A DNA stretch of 64,000 nucleotides, taken from NCBI GenBank assembly GCA_041488095.1, contig JBGPOP010000007.1, forward strand, positions 71,898-135,897, in the 5' to 3' direction. Of the stretch, positions 44,604-54,131 are shown piece by piece. The translations under genes were made by a program, and so were the position numbers. The DNA is from DASYPQ01 sp041488095. GTDB taxonomy: Bacteria; Planctomycetota; UBA1135; GCA-002686595. Numbering within the stretch: the stretch's first letter is position 1; every line of letters begins with the position of its first letter. The notes below the pieces were generated by a model. The model saw only the letters and a list, made by a program, of their open reading frames with translations, was not told where the DNA came from and searched no databases.

Positions 44604-47600
44604 GTCGCGACCTCCTTCCGTCGCGGTCTCGCGGAGCGCGGCGCCCGCGAGATCTCCCGCACCAGGAACGGCCCGGTGATCGAGTCCGGATCCGCGGCGA
44701 GATCGCCGGGAGTGCCCGCGGCGACGACCCGGCCTCCACCCTCGCCGCCCTCGGGTCCGAGCTCGAGGAGCCGGTCGCAGATCGCGAGGAGCTGCGCGTG
44801 GTGCTCGATCAGGACCACCGCGTCCCCGCGCGCGGCCAGGCGGTCGAGCACGCGCACGAGGTGGACGAGGTCGCCCGCCGAGAGGCCGGTGCTGGGCTCG
44901 TCGAGGACGAGCACGCTCCTCCCGACCGCCTCGGCGCGGAAGAGCTCCGAGGCGAGCTTCATGCGCTGCGCCTCCCCGGAGGAGAGCGTGGTCGAGCTCT
45001 GCCCGAGCTGCACGTAGCCGAGGCCGACGTCGGCGAGCGTGGCCAGGATCCGGGAGATCGCGGGCTGGTGGCGGAAGACCTCCAGCGCCTCGGTCGCGGT
45101 GAGGTCGAGCACGTCGGCGATCGAGAGCCCCCGCCAGCGCACCTCGAGGACCTCGGGGGCGTAGCGCCGTCCGCCGCACTCCTCGCAGGTCAGCCATAGA
45201 TCGGCGAGGAACTGCATCTCGACCGCGATGGCGCCCTTGCCCTCGCAGGCCGCACAGCGTCCCCGGGGATTGTTGAACGAGAAGCGCCCCGGCTCGAAGC
45301 CGCGCGCGCGGGCCTCGGGGAGCCGGGCGAAGAGCTCGCGCAGCGGTTCCATCAGGCCGGTGTAGGTCGCCGGGCAGGACGCGGGCGTGCGCCCGATCGG
45401 GCCGGCGTCGACGACGACCGCGCGCGCGAGCACCGGCGGCTTCTCCAGGCGCTTCCAGCGTCCGTCCGGACGCTCGCCCTGGAGCGCGGGCACGAGCGTC
45501 TCGAGGACCAGCGTGCTCTTGCCCGAGCCCGAGGGCCCGCACACGCCGCAGATCTCGCCGAAGGCGAACTCGAGGTCGACGCCGCGCAGGTTGTGGACGC
45601 GCGCGCCGCGCAAGCGCACGAGACCCGCCGCCCTCCTCGACGCGGTCTCGCGGGCGAGCCGGATCTCCCCCCGGAGCGCAGCCGCGGTCGCCGAGGTCGG
45701 GTGCAGGGCGACCTCCGCGGGCGGTCCGGAGGCGACGACGCTGCCACCCTCGCGCCCCGCGCCTGGCCCGAGGTCGACGAGCCAGTCGGCGCGTTCCATG
45801 AAGGACAGGTCGTGCTCGACGACGATGACGGTGTTGCCGCGCGAGCGGAGGTCCTGGAGCGCGAGGGCGAGCTTCTCCACGTCCCTCGGGTGCAGGCCGA
45901 CGGTCGGTTCGTCGAGGACGTAGCAGACGCCGACGAGCTGGGATCCCAGCGCGGCCGAGAGCCGCACGCGGCGCGCCTCCCCGCCCGAGAGCGTCGCGGT
46001 GTGCCGGTCGAGGGTCAGGTAGGCGAGTCCGACGCGGTCGAGGAGCGAGAGGCGCGAGCGGATCTCGGCGACGACCGCGCCGACGGACGCGGCCGTCTCG
46101 CGCCGCGCGCCGACCTTCACGATCCACGCGAGCGCTTCGCCCACGGAGAGCGAGAGCACCTCGGGGAGCCGGCGTCCGCCGAGGATCACGGCGGCGTACT
46201 CGGGCTTCAGCCGCTCCCCGCGGCAGGCCGAGCACGAGCGGCGGCTCATCACGCGCTCGAGGATCGCGGCCCATTCGGCGTCCTCGGTCTTCTCGTGCCA
46301 GGCGTCGACGTGGCCGCACAGCCCCGGCCAGCCCGCGGTGAAGGTCTCCTCGATCTCCGCGTTCGCCGTCGTGCGCTCGATCCGGACGCGGTAGCTCGCG
46401 CGCGCGCCCTGGCCGCGGGCGACCAGGCTCTTGTGCGCGGGAGAGAGGTCCTTCCAGGGCTGCGCGAGGTCGATCCTGTGGGCGCGGCAGACCTCGTCCA
46501 GAAGCCGCTCGTAGTAGCCCTTGCCCTTGACGAGCCAGCGCTCGAGCTTCTTCACGATCGCGCCGTCGCCGACGGGGAGGTCGGGGCGCTCGAAGAGCTT
46601 CTCCTCGTCGCACTCGAACTTCTCGCCCAGGCCTCCGCAGGCCTCGCACGCGCCCACGTGCGTGTTGAACGAGAAGTGGCGCGGCTCGAGGTCGCTCTCG
46701 ATCCGGTACCCGCAGACCGGGCAGAGGCCGCGCGTCGAGTATTCGCGGCGCTCGCCCCCGCGACCGACCACCGCGACGCGGCCCGAGACGCTCTCGGCCT
46801 GCTCGACCGCCTCCGCGATGCGCGCTCGCGTCTCGGCGCTGAAGGACAGGCGGTCGACGACGAGATCGACCGCGGACTCCGCGCCGACCTGGGCAAGCTC
46901 GCCCTCGAGCCGGACCTCCGCCCCGTCGACGAGCAGGCGCGCGAAGCCCGCCGCGCGCCAGGCCGCGATGCGCCCGGCGAGGTGCTCCCTGGCATCCGAC
47001 ACGGGCGCGACGATCCACCCCGAGCGGCCCTCGAAATCGGCCGCGATCCGCCGCGCCACCCGGCCGGCGTCGCTCTTCGCGAGCTCCTCGCCGTGGGCCG
47101 GACAGCGGCGCGTCCCGGCGCGGGCGAAGAGCACGCGCAGGTGGTCGTGGATCTCGGTCGTCGTGGCGACCGTCGAGCGCGGGCTCCCGCCGAAGGCGCG
47201 GCCCTCGACCGCGACGGACGGCCCCAGGCCGTCGATCCGATCGACGGCCGGGCGGTCCTTCGTGCCCAGGAACTGGCGCGCGTAGGTCGAGAGCGACTCG
47301 ACGAAGCGCCGGCGGCCCTCGGTGTGGATCGTGTCGAGCGCGAGCGAGCTCTTGCCCGAGCCGCTCGGGCCCGTGATGACGGTCAGCGCGTCGCGCGGGA
47401 TGTCGACGTCGATGCCCTTGAGGTTGTGCGTGCGCGCGCCGCGGACCGAGATCGTGCGCGCGGGGCCGCCGGTCGCCTGCGCCTTCCCGTTCGAGGAGGG
47501 GACGAGAGCCGACGCGCGCGAGCGCCGCAGCGCGCGCAGCGCCGCTCCGGTCGGCGAGCCTTCCGCGCGCTCGATCTCCTCGGGCGTCCCCGCAGCGACC

Positions 47601-50380
47601 ACGCGCCCGCCGCCGGCGCCGCCGTCGGGGCCGAGCTCGATCACGTGATCGGCGGTGAGGACCAGGTCGAGGTTGTGCTCGACCACGACGACGGTGTGGC
47701 CGAGGTCGACGAGCTTCTGCAGCGCGGCGACGAGGCGCGCGACGTCGTGAAGGTGCAGCCCGGTCGTCGGCTCGTCGAGCAGGTACAGCGTGTGCCCCCC
47801 CTTCCGACCCCCGGGCCGGCGCTGGAGCTCCGCGGCCAGCTTGATCCGCTGCGCCTCCCCACCCGAGAGCGTCGTCGAGGGCTGGCCGAGCGTGAGGTAG
47901 GAGAGCCCGATCTCGACCAGGAGCGCGAGGGGGCGCGAGATCCTGGGGTGGTCCTTGAAGAGCTCGAGCGCCTCCTCGACGGTCATCCCCAGCACGTCGG
48001 CGATGCTCTTCCCCTGGTAGCGGACGTCGAGCGTCTCGGCCTGGAAGCGGTGACCCCCGCACTCTTCGCACGGCACGGTGACGGGTGCGAGGAACTGCAG
48101 CTCGACCAGCTTCGCGCCGGCTCCGCCGCAGGCCTCGCAGCGGCCTCCCGCCTCGTGGTTCGGGACATTGAACGAGAAGCGCGACTTGCCGTAGCCGCGC
48201 ATCCGCGCCTCGGGCAGGGCCGCGAAGAGGTCGCGGATCGGCGTCAGGACGCCGGTGTAGGTGGCGGGGTTGCTGCGCGGAGTGCGTCCGATCGGCGTGC
48301 CGTCGACGGTGACGACCTCGCCGAGGTGCTCGAGGCCCCGGATGCGGGTGTGGAGCTCGGGCTCGGTCGTCTCGCGCCCGAGGTGGCGCACCGCGGCGCG
48401 TTCGAGGATGCGGCTGACGAGCGTGGTCTTGCCCGAGCCGCTGACGCCCGCGACGACGATGAGCGTGCCGAGGGGGAAGCGGACGTCGATGTCCTTGAGG
48501 TTGAAGGCGCGCGCGCCTTCGACGACGAGGGCCTGGCCGTTCCCGGGACGACGCGCGGGGGGAGCCGGGAGCGAGAGCTCGCCGCGCAGGAGCCTTCCCG
48601 TCGGCGTGTCCGCGCGCGCGACCTCCGCGGGCGGGCCGGAAGCGCAGATCCGCCCTCCGTGGCGGCCCGCGCCGGGGCCGACGTCGATGAGCCAGTCGGC
48701 CGCGCGAAGCGTCGCCTCGTCGTGCTCGACGACGACGACCGTGTTGCCGAGGTCGCGCAGGCGCTCGAGGGCCGTGAGGAGCTGGCCTTGATCCCGCGCG
48801 TGGAGGCCGATCGAGGGCTCGTCGAGGACGTAGAGCACGCCTTGCAGGCCGGCGCCGAGCTGGGCCGCGAGGCGGATCCTCTGCGCCTCGCCCGAGGAGA
48901 GCGTGTCGGCCGAGCGGTCGAGGGTGAGGTAGGAGAGGCCGACCTCGGCCAGGAACTCGACGCGACGGCGGATCTCGGCCAGGAGGTCGCGCGCGATGCG
49001 GGCTTCGCGGGCGGTCAGGGCGAGCGAGGCGAGGCGCGCCTCGAGGTCGCCGACCGGAGCGTGCGTCAGATCGGCGAAGGTCGCGCCGCCGAGGAGCACC
49101 GCTCCCGCGGCGGGGCGCAGTCGGCTGCCGTCGCAGGCGGAGCAGATCTGCGAGGAGAGGAGCCGCCGCGCCTGCCTCTTGTGCGCGCCGCCCAGCGCGC
49201 CCTTCTCGACCGCCGGGAGCACCCCGCGGAAGCGCCGCATCCAGCGCGCGGTGCCCTGGTAGCGCTTGCCGTTCCAGGAGGCCTCGTCGGGGTAGCGCGC
49301 TTCGCCGGTCCCTTCGAGGATCGTCCTCTGCGCTCGGCGGGAGAGCGTTTCCCACGGCGTGTCGAGGTCGAAACCGTGCGCTTTCGCGACCCGGTCGAGG
49401 AAATCGAAGTCGACGTGCGGGAAGAGAAGGCCTCGCTTCGAGGCGAGCGTGACCGCGAGCGCGCCCTGGCGGATGGAGAGCGAGGAGTCGCGGACGACGG
49501 CCGAGGCCGAGGCCGAGAGACGGACGCCGAGGCCCTGGCACTCGGGGCAAGCGCCGTGCGGAGAGTTGAAGGAGAACAAGCGCGGCTCGAGCGGCGGCGT
49601 CTCGGCTCCGCAGCCTGGGCAGGTGCGCGAGGTCGAGTAGGCGCGGTCGTCGCCCTTCCCACCGCCCGGCGAGACGATCACCTCGCCGGCGGAGAGTCCG
49701 AGAGCGGTGTCGAGGGCTTCGCGCAATCGCCCGGGCTGCGCCGGATCGGGCTTGAGCCGGTCGACGACGGCTTCGATGGTGTGGCGCGAGTAGCGCGCGA
49801 GCTCCGGGACGTTCTCGATGCGGACGGTGTCGCCGTCGACGCGAGCGCGGACGAATCCCTTCTTGCGCAGGTCGTCGAGGAGGGCGCGGTGGCTGCCCTT
49901 GCGGTCGCGGACGATGGGCGCGAGGAGGACGACGTTCTGGCCGGAGGATTCGCGGAAAATCTGCTGCGCGATCTCCTCGGGGGTCTGCGAGCGGACGGGG
50001 AGCTTGCACTGGGGGCAGTGCGCGCGTCCGGCGCGGGCGAAGAGGACGCGCAGGTGGTCGGTGATCTCGGTGAGGGTGCCGACGGTCGAGCGCGGGCCGC
50101 GGGCGACGGAGCTCTGGTCGACGGCGATCGCGGGAGAGAGGCCCTCGATGCTCTCGACGTCGGGCTTCTCCATGTGCCCGAGGAATTGGCGGGCGTAGGC
50201 GGAGAGGGTCTCGAGGAAGCGGCGCTGGCCTTCGCGGTAGAGGGTGTCGAAGGCAAGCGAGGACTTGCCCGAGCCGGAGACGCCCGTGACCGCGACGAGG
50301 CGGTTCCTCGGGATGTCCACGTCGACGGCCGCCAGGTTGTTCTGGCGGGCCTTGCGGATCTGGATCAGGCCGTCCGTCAT
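44600..50380 (-). CDS. uvrA: double-length excinuclease ABC subunit A (four ABC ATPase modules)
   Basis: UvrA finds bulky DNA lesions and loads UvrB. The usual protein is about 950 residues; this one is 1926, two complete UvrA units in tandem. Walker A motifs are GVSGSGKSS (33-41), GVSGSGKTT (near 643), GPSGSGKSS (near 1007) and GPSGSGKST (near 1618). Signatures LSSGEAQRIRLA, LSGGEAQRIKLA, LSGGEARRVRLS and LSSGEAQRMKLA follow. Zinc-site CxxC pairs occur in each unit (CPGC/CPEC, CEAC/CEEC; CPVC/CEAC, CAAC/CEEC). A pseudo-dimer in one chain is implied, as in chlamydial UvrA. ATG 50380 gives the standard N-terminus. It heads the XPB chain. Confidence 0.95.
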   Translation of the reverse strand: MTDGLIQIRKARQNNLAAVDVDIPRNRLVAVTGVSGSGKSSLAFDTLYREGQRRFLETLSAYARQFLGHMEKPDVESIEGLSPAIAVDQSSVARGPRSTVGTLTEITDHLRVLFARAGRAHCPQCKLPVRSQTPEEIAQQIFRESSGQNVVLLAPIVRDRKGSHRALLDDLRKKGFVRARVDGDTVRIENVPELARYSRHTIEAVVDRLKPDPAQPGRLREALDTALGLSAGEVIVSPGGGKGDDRAYSTSRTCPGCGAETPPLEPRLFSFNSPHGACPECQGLGVRLSASASAVVRDSSLSIRQGALAVTLASKRGLLFPHVDFDFLDRVAKAHGFDLDTPWETLSRRAQRTILEGTGEARYPDEASWNGKRYQGTARWMRRFRGVLPAVEKGALGGAHKRQARRLLSSQICSACDGSRLRPAAGAVLLGGATFADLTHAPVGDLEARLASLALTAREARIARDLLAEIRRRVEFLAEVGLSYLTLDRSADTLSSGEAQRIRLAAQLGAGLQGVLYVLDEPSIGLHARDQGQLLTALERLRDLGNTVVVVEHDEATLRAADWLIDVGPGAGRHGGRICASGPPAEVARADTPTGRLLRGELSLPAPPARRPGNGQALVVEGARAFNLKDIDVRFPLGTLIVVAGVSGSGKTTLVSRILERAAVRHLGRETTEPELHTRIRGLEHLGEVVTVDGTPIGRTPRSNPATYTGVLTPIRDLFAALPEARMRGYGKSRFSFNVPNHEAGGRCEACGGAGAKLVELQFLAPVTVPCEECGGHRFQAETLDVRYQGKSIADVLGMTVEEALELFKDHPRISRPLALLVEIGLSYLTLGQPSTTLSGGEAQRIKLAAELQRRPGGRKGGHTLYLLDEPTTGLHLHDVARLVAALQKLVDLGHTVVVVEHNLDLVLTADHVIELGPDGGAGGGRVVAAGTPEEIERAEGSPTGAALRALRRSRASALVPSSNGKAQATGGPARTISVRGARTHNLKGIDVDIPRDALTVITGPSGSGKSSLALDTIHTEGRRRFVESLSTYARQFLGTKDRPAVDRIDGLGPSVAVEGRAFGGSPRSTVATTTEIHDHLRVLFARAGTRRCPAHGEELAKSDAGRVARRIAADFEGRSGWIVAPVSDAREHLAGRIAAWRAAGFARLLVDGAEVRLEGELAQVGAESAVDLVVDRLSFSAETRARIAEAVEQAESVSGRVAVVGRGGERREYSTRGLCPVCGYRIESDLEPRHFSFNTHVGACEACGGLGEKFECDEEKLFERPDLPVGDGAIVKKLERWLVKGKGYYERLLDEVCRAHRIDLAQPWKDLSPAHKSLVARGQGARASYRVRIERTTANAEIEETFTAGWPGLCGHVDAWHEKTEDAEWAAILERVMSRRSCSACRGERLKPEYAAVILGGRRLPEVLSLSVGEALAWIVKVGARRETAASVGAVVAEIRSRLSLLDRVGLAYLTLDRHTATLSGGEARRVRLSAALGSQLVGVCYVLDEPTVGLHPRDVEKLALALQDLRSRGNTVIVVEHDLSFMERADWLVDLGPGAGREGGSVVASGPPAEVALHPTSATAAALRGEIRLARETASRRAAGLVRLRGARVHNLRGVDLEFAFGEICGVCGPSGSGKSTLVLETLVPALQGERPDGRWKRLEKPPVLARAVVVDAGPIGRTPASCPATYTGLMEPLRELFARLPEARARGFEPGRFSFNNPRGRCAACEGKGAIAVEMQFLADLWLTCEECGGRRYAPEVLEVRWRGLSIADVLDLTATEALEVFRHQPAISRILATLADVGLGYVQLGQSSTTLSSGEAQRMKLASELFRAEAVGRSVLVLDEPSTGLSAGDLVHLVRVLDRLAARGDAVVLIEHHAQLLAICDRLLELGPEGGEGGGRVVAAGTPGDLAADPDSITGPFLVREISRAPRSARPRRKEVAT

Positions 50381-50712
50381 CCGGTCGGGGAGCGTGCTTC
50401 ACCCGGTCGCGAGCCTGTCCGGGGGAGCCCCCCGCGCGGGTTTCGAGAGCCTGATGAAGCAGGGCTAGCCCAGCCATTCTACAGATGGGGGCAAGGGGGG
50501 AAAGGGGCGGGGAGGTCGATTTGTGGATATCGTTTGGGCCCAGGCGCCCTGGTTTTCGTCCGTTGTCTCCCGGCCGTCTTCCTCTCATCATCCCAACGGA
50601 TCGCCTGCGGTGGCCGAGGATCCGGGTTAGGGTGGATGCGAGGCCGCGGGCAGCGGTCGGGCGATCGGCCCGGGCTTCCTGTCAGACGACACGGAGGAGC
50701 GGGAGGGGTCCC
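50381..50712. other. divergent intergenic region with a G-quadruplex motif
   Basis: This 332-bp gap separates uvrA from the first propeller gene. It contains four G runs at 50487-50512 (5, 6, 4 and 4 Gs, loops of 3, 3 and 1 bases) on the plus strand, a canonical G-quadruplex pattern about 107 bp before the uvrA ATG. A GGGAGG ribosome binding site precedes 50713. No convincing -35/-10 pair, RNA gene or short coding region was seen. Confidence 0.5.
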
Positions 50713-52503
50713 ATGAAGAATGCTCGGACCGGGTTGCGGGTCTCGGGAACGATCATGCTGCTGTGCGCCAACGGGTGGGCGCAGACGACCACGCTCGTGA
50801 GTGTTGACTCTGCCGGGGCGCAGGGGAACGGCACCAGCTCTGCAACGTCGATCTCCGCCGACGGCCGCTACGTGGCGTTCGATAGCAGCGCGACAAACCT
50901 CGTCCCTGGGGACACGAACGGGTTCTGGGACATCTTCGTCCGCGATCGCCAGACGGGCACGACCGAGCGGGTGAGCGTCGACTCCGGGGGGACGCAGGGG
51001 AACAACGACAGCCACTCCTCCTCGATCTCCGCCGACGGCCGCTACGTAGCGTTTCAAAGCAACGCCACCAACCTGGTGTCCGGGGATACGAACGGTTACG
51101 CGGACATCTTCGTCCACGATCTCCAGACCGGCGTGACGACTCTTGTCAGCGTGGACTCGAGCGGTATGCAAGGCGACCTCTGGAGCGACTTCGCTTCCAT
51201 TTCAGCCGATGGTCGCTACGTAGCGTTCGCGAGCAATGCCGACAACTTGGTCTCCGGGGACACAAACGGTTATTTCGGGGACGACGTCTTCGTGCACGAC
51301 CTCCAGACCGGTGCGACTACGCGGGTGAGCGTGGACTCGGCTGGTGGGCAGGGCAACGGCGCAAGCGGGGACTACGGTGTGTCCATCTCTTCAGATGGAC
51401 GCTTCGTCGCGTTTGACAGCGACGCCAACTGGGGAGCCAACGGCCAGCGCCACATCTTCGCGCACGATCGCCAGTCCGGTCAGACTACGCTCGTGAGCAT
51501 GGACTCGAACGGGGCACCGGGCAACAGTGCCAGCTACACTCCCTCCATCTCTGGCGACGGACGCTACGTGGCATTTTTCAGTTACGCCAGCAATCTCGTG
51601 CCTGGAGGCACCATCTACGGCATCTCGCACATCTTCGTGCACGATCTCCAGACCAGTGTGACGGCTCTGGTCAGCATGGACTCGAGCGGTGCGCAGGGCA
51701 ACGGCAATTCCCTCCCTGGTCCGTCCATTTCACGCGACGGGCGCTTCGTAGCGTTTTCCAGCAACGCCAGCAACCTCGTGCTCGGGGACACGAATGGACA
51801 CGCGGATGTCCTGGTTCACGACCTCTTGAGCGGAGCCAATTCCCTCGTGAGTGTTGGACCGAGCAGCGCGCAAGGCAACTCCGACAGCTCCTCTGGCGCG
51901 ATCTCATCCGGTGGGCGCTACGTGGCGTTCAATAGCTCCGCTACGAACCTCGTGCTCGGGGACACGAATGGGTACTCAGACGTCTTCGTGCGTGACCGTG
52001 GGGCTGGGTCGGCGATCACCCCCTTCTGCTTCGGCGACGGCAGCGGTACTGCATGCCCGTGTGACAACACCGGCTATGCGGGCCGAGGCTGCCAGAACTC
52101 CTCCGCAACCGGCGGGGCGCTCTCAACAGCCGCTGGTGTGGCAAGCCTTTCGGCCGACACGGTGCAGATCATTTCCGCAGGTGAACTGCCGACAGCACTG
52201 AGCATCTACCTGCAGGGCAGCACCCCGATCGCGCCGGTGAACTTCGGCGATGGTTTACGGTGCGCGGGTGGTTCCCTCAAGCGGATGTACGTGAAGCGCG
52301 CCAGCGGTGGCGTGGTCACGGCGCCCCAGGGGGGTGACCCCTCCGTTTCGTCGCGCTCGGCGGCTCTCGGCGATCCGCTCCCGCTCGGCGCTACCCGCAT
52401 CTACCAGGTGTACTACCGCGACCCGAACCCGAGCTTCTGCCCCAATCCACCCGGCGGCACGTTCAACGTCTCGAACGCGATCGCGGTGGCGTGGGGAAGC
52501 TGA
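50713..52503 (+). CDS. exported seven-repeat TolB-like propeller with FCFGDG C-terminal domain
   Basis: This 596-residue protein has a signal peptide (MKNARTGLRVSG..., AxA-like site at WAQ) and seven ~56-residue PD40/TolB-like repeats, each with a form of SADGRYVAFxSxATNLVxGDTNG and VSVDSxGxQGN, suggesting a seven-bladed propeller. The C-terminal ~160 residues begin FCFGDGSGTACPC and end FNVSNAIAVAWGS, with six conserved cysteines. The same domain ends two other proteins here. ATG 50713 follows GGGAGG. Codons are less G+C-biased than in its paralogue at 54132. The function is unknown; a surface or matrix protein is likely. Confidence 0.85.
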   Translation: MKNARTGLRVSGTIMLLCANGWAQTTTLVSVDSAGAQGNGTSSATSISADGRYVAFDSSATNLVPGDTNGFWDIFVRDRQTGTTERVSVDSGGTQGNNDSHSSSISADGRYVAFQSNATNLVSGDTNGYADIFVHDLQTGVTTLVSVDSSGMQGDLWSDFASISADGRYVAFASNADNLVSGDTNGYFGDDVFVHDLQTGATTRVSVDSAGGQGNGASGDYGVSISSDGRFVAFDSDANWGANGQRHIFAHDRQSGQTTLVSMDSNGAPGNSASYTPSISGDGRYVAFFSYASNLVPGGTIYGISHIFVHDLQTSVTALVSMDSSGAQGNGNSLPGPSISRDGRFVAFSSNASNLVLGDTNGHADVLVHDLLSGANSLVSVGPSSAQGNSDSSSGAISSGGRYVAFNSSATNLVLGDTNGYSDVFVRDRGAGSAITPFCFGDGSGTACPCDNTGYAGRGCQNSSATGGALSTAAGVASLSADTVQIISAGELPTALSIYLQGSTPIAPVNFGDGLRCAGGSLKRMYVKRASGGVVTAPQGGDPSVSSRSAALGDPLPLGATRIYQVYYRDPNPSFCPNPPGGTFNVSNAIAVAWGS

Positions 52504-52541
52504 TCCGAAACCTCCGTTCGATCGGCGAGGAAGTCGGGCAC

Positions 52542-54020
52542 TCAGGTCCCGCGGAACAGCCCGACACGGGACAGCATCGGGCAGGCCCGCGCGGAGCGGA
52601 TGTGGATTCGCACGGCGGACGTTTCGAGCGGGGCGAAGCGCAGGATCCGCTTCCGACCGATCGTCGTCCCCTGGGCGATCTCCTTCCAACCTCCATCGAC
52701 TCGCGCCTCCACCGTGAAGGACCTCACGCGTTGGCCCAGGGCGATGGGCTCCTGGAGGAGGATCCGGTCGATGCGCCGACTCGCCGGCAGCTTCAGCTCC
52801 ATCGAGGCTTCGGCGACGCCGTCGTCGGTCGCCCAACACGTCAGGGGGTCGGCATCGAGCACGTTCCCGGGAGCGAAGCGTCCGCCTGATCCGTGGAGGC
52901 TTGCCGCCTCCCCGCGGACGTTGCTCGCCGTGGCTCGCGCTCCTCGCGTCAGATCGACCGAGTAGATGGCGTCGAGATAGCGGTGGAACTCGACGAGCCG
53001 CTGCGCGTCGCCATCCGAGATCCGGCCGCTTCGATTTGCAGGAACGTTGAGGAGGAGCGACGCCCCGCGCCCGACCGATGCGTGCCAGATCGCGTCGAGC
53101 TCGACGAGCGACTTCACCTTCGCATCCTCCTCCGCGTGCCAGAACCACCCCGGTCGGATCGAAACATCGCACTCCGCCGGGAGCCAGTCCGTCCCGTCCT
53201 CGAGCCCCCGGTTGAGCATCTCCTGCGGCGGCCCGCCCGCTCCGCGCCCGTAGCCCGCGGGCGAGATCATCCCCCAGCACGTCTCCCCCGCCGAGCCGTC
53301 CTCGTTGCCCACCCAGCGCACGTCCGGCCCGACGTCGCTGAAGATCACCGCGTCGGGCTGGAGCTTCCGCACGAGCGCGGTCCACCCGTCGAAGTCGTAC
53401 ACCTGCTTCCTCCCGTTCGGCCCCTCCCCGCACGCACCGTCCCACCACACCTCGAAAATCGGCCCGTAGCTCGTGAGGAGCTCCTCGAGCTGCCCTCGGT
53501 ACGCGGCGTTGTAGCGCGGCGAGTCGCCGTAGTCGGGATGAGCGCGATCCCACGGCGAGAGGTACACGCCGAGCTTCAGCCCCGCCTCGCGGCAAGCCTC
53601 CGAGAGCTCGCGCACGACGTCGCCCTTGCCGTTGCGCCACGCGCTCTGCGCGACAATGTGCGGGCTGTGCTGGGACGGCCAGAGGCAAAATCCGTCGTGA
53701 TGCTTCGCGGTCAGGATCACGCCCTTCATGCCCGCCTCCTTGAACACGCGCGCCCACTGGCGGCAGTCGAGCGACTCCGGCGCGAAGATCGCTGGATCCT
53801 CCGTGCCCTCTCCCCACTCGCGGCCGGTGAACGTGTTCATCCCGAAGTGCACGAACGCGCAGAGCTCGAGCTCCTGCCACGCGAGCTGCCGCGCCGAAGG
53901 CGTCGGGGCGATCGCAGCGGGCGGCGGGAGCGCGGTCGGCGCCCGGACGGCGCAGCCGCAGGCGGCGAGCAGGGCTGCCTTGAACACGGACCGATCGGAT
54001 CCCCAAGGCCTGTGGGTCAT
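52542..54020 (-). CDS. GH29 alpha-L-fucosidase-like lipoprotein with discoidin-type domain
   Basis: This 492-residue exported protein has a lipobox-like LLAACG (17-22) and probably releases L-fucose from glycans. The GH29 TIM barrel shows FVHFGMNTFTG, the hallmark TAKHHDGFCLWPS (104-116) and FEVWWDG with the likely nucleophile Asp194. From about residue 355 a F5/8-type C (discoidin) carbohydrate-binding domain follows. The ATG at 54020 begins the signal; upstream ATGs are possible but have no better ribosome binding site. It is convergent with the propeller gene at 50713 and divergent from its paralogue at 54132. Confidence 0.88.
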   Translation of the reverse strand: MTHRPWGSDRSVFKAALLAACGCAVRAPTALPPPAAIAPTPSARQLAWQELELCAFVHFGMNTFTGREWGEGTEDPAIFAPESLDCRQWARVFKEAGMKGVILTAKHHDGFCLWPSQHSPHIVAQSAWRNGKGDVVRELSEACREAGLKLGVYLSPWDRAHPDYGDSPRYNAAYRGQLEELLTSYGPIFEVWWDGACGEGPNGRKQVYDFDGWTALVRKLQPDAVIFSDVGPDVRWVGNEDGSAGETCWGMISPAGYGRGAGGPPQEMLNRGLEDGTDWLPAECDVSIRPGWFWHAEEDAKVKSLVELDAIWHASVGRGASLLLNVPANRSGRISDGDAQRLVEFHRYLDAIYSVDLTRGARATASNVRGEAASLHGSGGRFAPGNVLDADPLTCWATDDGVAEASMELKLPASRRIDRILLQEPIALGQRVRSFTVEARVDGGWKEIAQGTTIGRKRILRFAPLETSAVRIHIRSARACPMLSRVGLFRGT

Positions 54021-54131
54021 TTTTTCTGCACGGACGGCGGTCCTTCCCCCACTGCGGGATCGCTTGGACTGTATCATTGGATCGAGTCGGTCCATCTCGA
54101 GCGCGGATCACGGGCCGGCAGGAGACACCTC

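Noticed and set aside
42807..50591. Open frame running through the XPB gene and, out of frame, through all of uvrA
   Set aside because: Only the part from GTG 44603 has helicase motifs. The upstream ~2,000 codons are an Arg/Pro-rich shadow of uvrA in another frame.
45593..50716. Very long open frame (about 1,700 codons) antisense to uvrA
   Set aside because: Its composition is low-complexity Arg/Glu/Asp, as expected from the complement of G+C-rich coding sequence; it has no domain motif, while the other strand encodes UvrA with all motifs.
54065..54079. TTGGAC and TATCAT as a promoter of the propeller gene at 54132
   Set aside because: The two hexamers are only about 3 bp apart, so they cannot form one promoter; TATCAT alone is too weak to call.
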